Position numbers and translations under genes: made by a program | Part shown: positions 1-5,283 of the stretch, one piece after another | Numbering within the stretch: position 1 is the stretch's first letter | Layout of the letters: every line of letters begins with the position of its first letter | From: Smithella sp. | GTDB lineage: Bacteria > Desulfobacterota > Syntrophia > Syntrophales > Smithellaceae | Length of the DNA: 35,094 bases | Assembly: GCA_018056685.1 (NCBI GenBank) | Contig: JAGPFC010000026.1 | Span: 1-35,094, forward strand | Direction of reading: 5' to 3' | Notes under the pieces: model-generated | The model's database searches: none | Seen by the model: the letters and a program-made list of their open reading frames with translations, nothing else | What the model was told of the DNA's origin: nothing

Positions 1-386
1 TCGTAAATCAGGTCGTTTGTTTCGCAAAAGCACTGAAGAAGTAAATCGAGAGAAAGCCCACTGTGGTCGCAATCCCTTCGTAAACCAGGTCGTTTGTTTC
101 TTAGATGTTATTACTGACTATAACGAACTGTTAGTAAAGGTCGCAATCCCTTCGTAAATCAGGTCGTTTGTTTCAAAAACAAATTGGATGGGTTTTATTC
201 GGCCACACCGCCGTCGCAATCCCTTCGTAAATCAGGTCGTTTGTTTCATTCGATGGTAAAGGAATTGATGACCTGCCAGAAGTCGCAATCCCTTCGTAAA
301 TCAGGTCGTTTGTTTCGCCTAGACCGGAAAGAAGATGATTTCGGGCGCACGGTCGCAATCCCTTCGTAAATCAGGTCGTTTGTTTC
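1..386 (-). CRISPR. CRISPR array, type III-A associated, truncated by the window edge
   Basis: Six copies of a 35-base repeat lie at 1-23 (cut by the edge), 66-100, 140-174, 213-247, 282-316 and 352-386. They are separated by five unrelated spacers of 42, 39, 38, 34 and 35 bases. On the plus strand the repeat begins GTCGCAATCCC and ends GTTTGTTTC. Read on the minus strand it ends GGGATTGCGAC, so the last eight bases, ATTGCGAC, match the usual ATTG-type 5' handle of mature crRNAs. I therefore infer leftward transcription, the same direction as the cas genes, with the leader to the right of 386. All full repeats are identical except 66-100, which has C for T at base 85. The repeat has almost no internal dyad, which suits a Cas6 that reads an unstructured repeat. 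The array continues beyond base 1, so its total length is unknown. Confidence 0.97.
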
Positions 387-627
387 CGCGTTCCTCCTTT
401 TTTCATTAAAATCATGATCTTGCGTCCTGCTTTCCGCGAACCTCTTCTAAAAATTGATTCCATTTTTAAATCACCCCTTCTTTCGTAATGATTTTACAGG
501 ATAAAGTTTTGTTTTTAAAGGTGTTTTTTCATTCGCGCGAACCCCGGCGTCATGATTTTCAAATACGCAATATAATCCAATGCTTGCAAAATAGCGCTTT
601 TTTACACCGGGGTTCATATTCAACGGA
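387..627 (-). promoter_or_regulatory. Probable CRISPR leader between cas2 and the array
   Basis: This 241-base AT-rich non-coding stretch joins the stop codon of the last cas2 gene to the first intact repeat, which is where a leader is expected given the inferred leftward transcription. It holds homopolymer T and A runs. It also holds a 9-bp inverted repeat, GAACCCCGG at 539-547 and CCGGGGTTC at 607-615, separated by 59 bases. No convincing gene is present. I could not pin a single promoter in it. Confidence 0.6.
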
Positions 628-906
628 TCAGTAAATGTAATATTCTCTATCGGGATCGGTAAATTGCCCCTGTCCAATGATTTCCACGGTGCCGGCGCAC
701 TTTTCACACAAGGGATAATATTTCACGCCGTCCAATTCCGCCACGATGATTTTTTCGACCCGCTTCTTCATTGCTCTGAAAACCGGCGGCGTGACGGTTA
801 TTTCAAAAATGGATTTCTGCACGCGCACGCCGTAGTCCAGCATTATTTTGGCGATTTTGTTCAAACGTTTTACTTCGCTAATGTCGTAGGCGACTATCAT
901 GTTCAT
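628..906 (-). CDS. cas2: CRISPR-associated endonuclease Cas2 (distal copy)
   Basis: A 92-residue Cas2, the small ferredoxin-fold subunit that bridges Cas1 dimers in the spacer-integration complex. It shows the N-terminal strand ending in YDIS with the conserved Asp at residue 8, the R-VQKSIFE segment around residues 28-35, and a CEKC pair near residues 67-70 that recurs in many Cas2 proteins. The start ATG follows GGAGG with five bases between. It is the second of two cas2 genes: the other ends 48 bases upstream, and the two proteins share their layout but differ at most positions. This is therefore an old duplication or two acquisitions, not a recent copy. A short hairpin (921-941) lies in front of its ribosome-binding site. 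It is the last gene before the leader and array. Confidence 0.93.
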   Translation of the reverse strand: MNMIVAYDISEVKRLNKIAKIMLDYGVRVQKSIFEITVTPPVFRAMKKRVEKIIVAELDGVKYYPLCEKCAGTVEIIGQGQFTDPDREYYIY

Positions 907-920
907 AAAATCCTCCCTAA

Positions 921-941
921 CCCTCCTTTAAAAAAGGAGGG
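921..941. repeat. Small perfect hairpin between the two cas2 genes
   Basis: CCCTCCTTT at 921-929 pairs perfectly with AAAGGAGGG at 933-941 around a three-base loop. It sits in the 48-base gap between the cas2 genes, just upstream of the GGAGG that serves the distal cas2. The arm itself contains GGAGG, so in mRNA it could compete with or cover the true ribosome-binding site. It resembles small dispersed intergenic palindromes of deltaproteobacterial genomes, but no second copy was noticed here. Confidence 0.6.
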
Positions 942-954
942 GATTTGCACCGCT

Positions 955-1230
955 TCACAGAATCATGTAATCGAGTTGCGTCACTTTCAGACCCGTACCG
1001 GATATTTTAACCTTGTTGATGCAACGATTGCAGATTTTGTAGATCCGGACGGAATCGGACGAGATGTCCAGGTTGTCACGGCAATAGGCACGTATTTTTT
1101 TCAAGGCGATGTCGTCGATGTCGCATTCGAAAACGGATTTCTGCGTCCGCAAACCGAATTCCTTGAGGAAGTCACGAAGTTTGTTGAGCCGCTTCGGATC
1201 GGTGATGTCGTAGGTAATCAGTGTGATCAT
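955..1230 (-). CDS. cas2: CRISPR-associated endonuclease Cas2 (cas1-proximal copy)
   Basis: A 91-residue Cas2 with the expected features: YDIT with Asp at residue 8, RTQKSVFECDID around residues 28-39 and a CNRC pair at about 67-70. Its ATG overlaps the stop codon of cas1 (ATGA at 1227-1230), so it is translationally coupled to cas1 and is probably the main partner of Cas1. A second, divergent cas2 follows. Cas2 is generally a structural part of the Cas1-Cas2 integrase. Whether the two Cas2 proteins mix in one complex cannot be told from sequence. Confidence 0.95.
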   Translation of the reverse strand: MITLITYDITDPKRLNKLRDFLKEFGLRTQKSVFECDIDDIALKKIRAYCRDNLDISSDSVRIYKICNRCINKVKISGTGLKVTQLDYMIL

Positions 1231-2384
1231 TTCAGCAACACGGGTTGATAAACCTGCGCCTCCCCTTCTATGACTTTGCGGAAATGCCCGGCCTGATAGA
1301 TGATGGCGTCGGCATAGGTGAGTGTCCGCTCCGCCGGTGGATAGTGAAATTCCGTGGTCAGTTTTTTTTCAAACGCGTCCAGCACGCGCTTGAAAGCCTC
1401 CGGGTGAAGTTTGACGGGATATTTTCCCGCCGGACGAGGCACTGTCAGATTTTCGTCCATGCGCTGCTCGGGGATGTCAAAGCCATCCGCCTCGGCGGCG
1501 TTGCCGGAAATCCATCCTATCGGGTCTTTGCTGACGTCGGCCGGATTTTCGGGCACTGCGTCGGCTTCGTCTTCCTGCTCATCCGGTCTTTCCTCGTAGA
1601 AGTCGTCTCTCTGCAGTATTTTCAGATTGAACAGCGACAGCGTCAGGGTGTCGGCGATGATGGTGCGAAATTCTTCCATCAAATCGAGCACGAGCGAGTA
1701 ACGGCCGTAATCAAGGGTGTGGAGAAAACCGGGATAAGGATCCAGCGACGCGACGCGCACCGCGGCGTAAACCCGATTCATCAAAAATGTGTAAAGGAGC
1801 GATAAGATGGAGTTGACCGGGTCGGTCGGGGGACGCCGGACGCGGCGAGTAAAGCCCTGGTTTTCGATAAAACCCGACCCGAACGCTTCAAAATACAGGG
1901 CGCTGGCTCTGCCTTCGTAGCCGCGGATGGAATCAACGGTAGTTGCCTTTTCGAGAAGCGGCATCAGTTCCTGAATTTCCCGTGCTTTCTGGCCGGCGAT
2001 TTCCGCGTCGCGGCTGCGTCTCATCCGCATGAGCAGTGTGGCCATGTTGGACATTTTGCCGGCAACAAGACTGCGCGCCATGCGCAGGGTGAACACGTCA
2101 TCGTCGAGCAGGGCATACTGCCGCTTGTGCAGAAAAACGTTGCGCGATTCGGGTGCGGCCAGGCGGCCAAGATATCGCCCGCTCTGGGTGAGAAAGACGG
2201 TGTCTATCTCATGCCGCAGAATCTGGGCGAGCGCACGGTGCGAAATCTCGACATTCCCAAAAATGACGATCTGCTTTAATTTGTAGGTGAACAGGGTGTG
2301 GTAGGTGGACTCGCCTTTTTTGACGAGCAAATGGCGCCCTTCTTTAATGAGCCTTGCGCCCTGGGTGTTGATGTAAACGACCAT
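1227..2384 (-). CDS. cas1: CRISPR-associated endonuclease Cas1 with acidic insertion
   Basis: Cas1 is the integrase that inserts new spacers at the leader end of the array. This one has 385 residues, longer than the usual 300-340. The N-terminal beta domain is followed by the helical catalytic domain with the metal ligands visible as Glu157 (RGYEGRAS), His222 (PGFLHT) and Glu237/Glu238 (DLMEEFR). Residues about 262-322, between RDDF and the KLHPEA segment, are an extra acidic, probably disordered stretch that is absent from typical Cas1. This accounts for the length. The ATG has a strong AAGGAGG eight bases upstream. Upstream lies a 5' hairpin (2401-2428), a sigma-70-like promoter and the palindrome shared with the cas10 promoter. 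The gene overlaps cas2 by four bases. Confidence 0.96.
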   Translation of the reverse strand: MVVYINTQGARLIKEGRHLLVKKGESTYHTLFTYKLKQIVIFGNVEISHRALAQILRHEIDTVFLTQSGRYLGRLAAPESRNVFLHKRQYALLDDDVFTLRMARSLVAGKMSNMATLLMRMRRSRDAEIAGQKAREIQELMPLLEKATTVDSIRGYEGRASALYFEAFGSGFIENQGFTRRVRRPPTDPVNSILSLLYTFLMNRVYAAVRVASLDPYPGFLHTLDYGRYSLVLDLMEEFRTIIADTLTLSLFNLKILQRDDFYEERPDEQEDEADAVPENPADVSKDPIGWISGNAAEADGFDIPEQRMDENLTVPRPAGKYPVKLHPEAFKRVLDAFEKKLTTEFHYPPAERTLTYADAIIYQAGHFRKVIEGEAQVYQPVLLK

Positions 2385-2400
2385 GATAGGTTCCTCCTTT

Positions 2401-2428
2401 CCGCGGGGCTTTTGGAAGTTCCCCGCGG
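2401..2428 (-). promoter_or_regulatory. GC-rich hairpin in the cas1 5' untranslated region
   Basis: CCGCGGGG at 2401-2408 and CCCCGCGG at 2421-2428 form an 8-bp all-GC stem, with further CTT/AAG pairing inside. If the -10 at 2434-2439 is right, transcription starts at about 2427, so the cas1 mRNA would begin almost exactly with this hairpin. The stem ends just before the AAGGAGG ribosome-binding site. No U-run follows, so it is not an intrinsic terminator. mRNA stability or translation control is more likely. Confidence 0.6.
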
Positions 2429-2433
2429 AAAGA

Positions 2434-2462
2434 AGGATATGACGACCCGATTTTCAAGTCAA
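2434..2462 (-). promoter_or_regulatory. Predicted promoter of cas1-cas2-cas2
   Basis: Minus-strand -35 TTGACT (2457-2462), a 17-base spacer and -10 TATCCT (2434-2439). The elements match the sigma-70 consensus at five and four of six positions. The palindrome 2466-2479 sits three bases upstream of the -35. Confidence 0.55.
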
Positions 2463-2465
2463 AGG

Positions 2466-2479
2466 CGGCAACGTTGCCG
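2466..2479. promoter_or_regulatory. 14-bp palindromic operator, copy 1 (cas1 promoter)
   Basis: CGGCAACGTTGCCG is perfectly self-complementary. The identical 14-mer occurs at 11577-11590 in front of cas10, again three bases upstream of a candidate -35, and I saw no other copy. Its centre would lie near -45 relative to the predicted start, a position suited to an activator, although a repressor is not excluded. Confidence 0.6.
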
Positions 2480-2546
2480 TCTTCGACCGGGAAAGGAAAA
2501 ACGTTTTTTTGAGTTAACGATATTCGGTTGTCAAAGAACGCTTTTT

Positions 2547-3779
2547 TCATTCCCGCAAAGCGGGAAAATCAAAGTATTCCTTCATCTGAACGAAATCGGT
2601 TACGGTCTCCAGTATGCTTTGCGCCGCGCGTTCGCTTACCGGTTGAATTCCGTGGGCCAGGATCGATTTGTTGCGTGCACTCTGGATGTCTTTTATTTTC
2701 TTTTCACATTCAAAAAAGCGTTGTCCCGCATCGTGTCCGGCGGCACGCAAAACGGTAAATGTTGCCTGAAGCGGCAGTTTCATCATATCTGTCTGCGGGT
2801 CTCGATATTTTCGGATGAATTCCTCGCGCAACTCCTCGGGAATCTTTGCCGGTTTCACTCTATCGTTGGCGCATCCAACAGTTTTTTCGAAGCAAATCTG
2901 GCCATACAACTCCAATGCCCGGTAGATGCGCGCCGCTGCGTCGTCAAAGCGTTTATCATCCATGCGTCTGCGGGCATTGTTGATCAGTTCTTTGATCAGA
3001 ATCATATTAGAAATCTGCATGCCGTTTGTCTTTGTGAGAAGATCCGCCAGATAATTAATATGGTTTTGCAATTCCTCTCTGAGTCGCGTGTAATGTTCGT
3101 CAGCGTAGTGCTTCAAATAATCATCCGCCAGAGTCGCGCCTTTCTTGAGACAATCAAGGGCTTCTTTATGCCGAAACTGTTCCCAAAATAAGAAACCATT
3201 GGCTAGCGGACGGACAAATTGAAAGAAAGCACCAATTTGGGCTGGAAGTTGCCGCTTACACAAATCAAGTATCTGGATGACGGCTGTATAGCGACGGGCA
3301 TTGAAGAGGGTAACGATTTGCCTGCGCTCTTCTTCGGCAAATGCGGCCCACGGATTCATATCTTCATACATCTGCTCATGACCGTTTTGCACAACGCCCA
3401 AACCGTCTTTCGATCGTTCATCACCTCCGACATAGTTAAAACCGAAGGCGTGTCCTGCCGTTGCCAACAACAGAGCCGCCGACATGACTTTCGTCCCGCC
3501 CGTATAATCCACAATGATGTCCTGTTCCGGTATTTCGCGTCTGGCCGCTCTGTCAATACATCGCTTGGCGGCCTTGTAACATTCATAAAGCGAATTAGGA
3601 TTTTCGGTAATCTCCGTTTCTGTTTTGGGTTTGGTTGCCAGACCCTGCAGGACTTCTCCCGATTTTATAACAGAGTCATGTGACGCGAAGAAGATCAAAA
3701 TGTGCGGCTGATGTTCAGCAAGGCTTTTTCTCAAAGGTTCCGGAGAACCGCCCAACGACATGATCATTACTTTTTTCAT
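2547..3779 (-). CDS. CARF-HEPN CRISPR ancillary ribonuclease (Csm6/Csx1-like, TIGR02710-type)
   Basis: A 410-residue protein with an N-terminal Rossmann-like CARF domain. VMIMSLGGSPEP opens it, and VDYTGGTKVMSAAL near residues 90-103 is the ligand-loop signature seen in Csm6/Csx1 proteins. The C-terminal half is helical and ends in a HEPN active-site motif, RNKSILAH (about Arg369 to His376, R-x6-H). Proteins of this design are allosteric RNases activated by cyclic oligoadenylate from Cas10, degrading RNA non-specifically during phage attack. I chose the ATG at 3779 over the TTG five codons upstream because GGAG lies nine bases before it and would otherwise be inside the coding region. The stop codon lies within a small hairpin of REP-like sequence (2550-2566). 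The gene follows the AbiE pair by 35 bases and may share its transcript. The exact family name is less certain than the domain reading. Confidence 0.85.
   Translation of the reverse strand: MKKVMIMSLGGSPEPLRKSLAEHQPHILIFFASHDSVIKSGEVLQGLATKPKTETEITENPNSLYECYKAAKRCIDRAARREIPEQDIIVDYTGGTKVMSAALLLATAGHAFGFNYVGGDERSKDGLGVVQNGHEQMYEDMNPWAAFAEEERRQIVTLFNARRYTAVIQILDLCKRQLPAQIGAFFQFVRPLANGFLFWEQFRHKEALDCLKKGATLADDYLKHYADEHYTRLREELQNHINYLADLLTKTNGMQISNMILIKELINNARRRMDDKRFDDAAARIYRALELYGQICFEKTVGCANDRVKPAKIPEELREEFIRKYRDPQTDMMKLPLQATFTVLRAAGHDAGQRFFECEKKIKDIQSARNKSILAHGIQPVSERAAQSILETVTDFVQMKEYFDFPALRE
2550..2566. repeat. REP-like small palindrome at the 3' end of the CARF-HEPN gene
   Basis: TTCCCG (2550-2555) and CGGGAA (2561-2566) form a hairpin with a five-base loop. 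The sequence resembles the dispersed element better seen at 11693-11712. The CARF-HEPN reading frame ends inside it. Confidence 0.4.
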
Positions 3780-3814
3780 AACAATAATCTCCAAGTCTTT
3801 TTAAGGCAGTGCTT

Positions 3815-4375
3815 CTACTTCATAATTTCTTCCAGCCGTTTTTTTACTACCGCCGGAAATTCTTCGGCCATTGTTTGCAATTTTTCCCGGTCCAATCGGT
3901 CCAACTCCAGCTCGTCGGCAAACGGAACGCGCTTGCGTAAGTAAATCGTGTCAAGAAGCGCCTTTTCGGCAACCGCAAGATTGTATCCTTCCTGTGTTTC
4001 AAAACCGTTGAATAGCCGCGGGGCGATCTTCGAAAATTCAATCGTCACGCCGCCAAAGCTGATGTTGCGCGACGCGCCTACGGATGTTTCCAGCGTCAGC
4101 ACCGTGCAGACCGTGGGCGACTGAAGCAGGACACCGCGGCGGTTGAGCGCCCATTCGCAGGAGATGTAGGAGGGCGTGCGCAAAAAACAGGCGACTTCCT
4201 CGATGGCCGGCATGGGTTCCCTCAGACGGTTGAGATAAACGCCGCGCGCCAACCGTTCGACCAATCCCCTCACCTGCGCCCGCGTCAGAAAAACGTTGGC
4301 GTTTCTCGTGTATTTTGCCACGTCGGCATGACGAAACAGGTGCGGCAGTTGTTTTAAAATTTCAACGGCGGTCAT
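3815..4375 (-). CDS. abiEi: AbiEi-family antitoxin / transcriptional regulator
   Basis: A 186-residue protein of the AbiEi antitoxin type. The N-terminal 50 or so residues read as a winged helix (HLFRHADVAKYT, then VRGLVERLARGVYLN). A C-terminal domain follows with the pattern SYISCEWALNRRGVL and AEKALLDTIYLR that is typical of the family. AbiEi proteins neutralise the AbiEii nucleotidyltransferase toxin in a type IV system and repress their own promoter by binding inverted repeats. Its ATG overlaps the stop of the toxin gene by four bases, so the two are coupled. Here the antitoxin is the second gene, the reverse of the usual abiEi-abiEii order. It could also serve as a general regulator of the adjacent cas genes; nothing in the sequence proves that. 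Confidence 0.85.
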   Translation of the reverse strand: MTAVEILKQLPHLFRHADVAKYTRNANVFLTRAQVRGLVERLARGVYLNRLREPMPAIEEVACFLRTPSYISCEWALNRRGVLLQSPTVCTVLTLETSVGASRNISFGGVTIEFSKIAPRLFNGFETQEGYNLAVAEKALLDTIYLRKRVPFADELELDRLDREKLQTMAEEFPAVVKKRLEEIMK

Positions 4376-5229
4376 GGCAGGCGCACTCCTTTACTCTGCA
4401 GTTCGGCAAAGACTGAGCGTGTCGTCGTGAGCAATGCCGCGAATTTTTGCGTGCGGTGAACATCCAAAACCCCGGGCGGTAAAAACCGCGAAAGATCCTG
4501 CTCGATGGCTTCGCGCATCTGTTTTTCGTTTTGCTTTGTCGGCTTCGTAAAAAACGCGACAGGACGTGCCGCGGAAAAGCCCGCCCGGTAAAGGGTAAAC
4601 TTCCGCTGCACAATGTTGATATCAAGGGCTGTTTTCAGGACGTCCCGAAGGTGCCACAGATCAAAAAAATCCCTGCCTTTGAGATAGGAACGCTCCAGAA
4701 GCGCGCGGATTTTGTCGGAGAGAATTTCCTGAGTCGTCTGTGCAACAAACACCGTGTTGGGTCTGGGCACGCGGAATTCTCCGGCGGCTATCAGATACGC
4801 AACGGAACCAAGTGACGCCATGACGTGGTTTTGCGTGTCCGGCAACATTCCGGGCGTGAGCGCCTCGAACTCCAGTTTGATAGAGATTTTTCCCCTAAGG
4901 GATTGAGGCTGAAAATCGACAAAGCATTTAAAGGCGTCGCCACGCGACTTTTTGGGAACGAGCGTGACAGCGCCCGCGCCAAAGTGAGGAACCATGAGCT
5001 TTTCCGCGCCGCGCAAGGCCTTCGAAACGAGAAGCTCCACCGCTTCGGGCGCAAGCGTCGTCACGAAATCGAGATCCTCGGAAAATCGGCTGCCCCCGTA
5101 GCACCAGCGAATGGCCGTGCCGCCCTGAAAAATCAGATGGCGGCTTTCTTTTTGCGCATAAAGCTGATGCAACAGAATGAGCTGGGCAATTTCCGCCTGG
5201 CGGATATGGGTCTCACGATAAGCCTTCAT
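4372..5229 (-). CDS. abiEii: AbiEii/AbiGii-family nucleotidyltransferase toxin
   Basis: A 285-residue nucleotidyltransferase of the AbiEii toxin family. The signature GGTAIRW at residues 36-42 followed by SRFSEDLDF at about 47-55 gives the G-G-S/T and D-x-D metal-binding motifs of the DNA polymerase beta fold. Further family segments are KIRALLERSYLKGRDFFDLWHL in the middle and a helical C-terminus. Related toxins add nucleotides to tRNA or bind GTP, stopping growth and aborting phage infection. The gene lies between csm5 and the CARF-HEPN RNase, on the same strand, but has its own promoter in the 54-base gap behind csm5. It is followed by the antitoxin gene with a four-base overlap. All catalytic positions look intact, so the toxin is probably functional. 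Confidence 0.9.
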   Translation of the reverse strand: MKAYRETHIRQAEIAQLILLHQLYAQKESRHLIFQGGTAIRWCYGGSRFSEDLDFVTTLAPEAVELLVSKALRGAEKLMVPHFGAGAVTLVPKKSRGDAFKCFVDFQPQSLRGKISIKLEFEALTPGMLPDTQNHVMASLGSVAYLIAAGEFRVPRPNTVFVAQTTQEILSDKIRALLERSYLKGRDFFDLWHLRDVLKTALDINIVQRKFTLYRAGFSAARPVAFFTKPTKQNEKQMREAIEQDLSRFLPPGVLDVHRTQKFAALLTTTRSVFAELQSKGVRLP

Positions 5230-5242
5230 AACTGGTTACGTT

Positions 5243-5270
5243 ATAATACATATTTGTATTGTTTTGTAAA
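5243..5270 (-). promoter_or_regulatory. Predicted AbiE promoter with internal palindrome
   Basis: Minus-strand -35 TTTACA (5265-5270), a 16-base spacer and -10 TATTAT (5243-5248). The spacer and -10 contain ATACA-AATA-TGTAT (5246-5259), an inverted repeat with five-base arms. It is well placed as an operator for autorepression by the AbiEi winged helix. The promoter lies right after the csm5 stop codon, so the toxin-antitoxin pair can be expressed independently of the csm operon. Confidence 0.6.
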
Positions 5271-5283
5271 CAAATATTCCACT

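Noticed and set aside
173..369. Open frames of about 61 codons on both strands across the CRISPR array
   Set aside because: They are made of repeat and spacer sequence. The frame is a by-product of the repeat and there is no ribosome-binding site.
664..1248. 194-codon plus-strand frame opposite the cas2 genes
   Set aside because: It is antisense to two well-supported cas2 genes and its residues show no family pattern.
2497..2517. AAAAACGTTTTT and GTTAAC palindromes upstream of the cas1 dyad as a third operator
   Set aside because: They are short, low-complexity sequences and are not repeated at the same spacing in the cas10 region.
3780..3794. TTG start adding five residues to the CARF-HEPN protein
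   Set aside because: The GGAG that should serve as the ribosome-binding site for the ATG at 3779 lies inside this extension.
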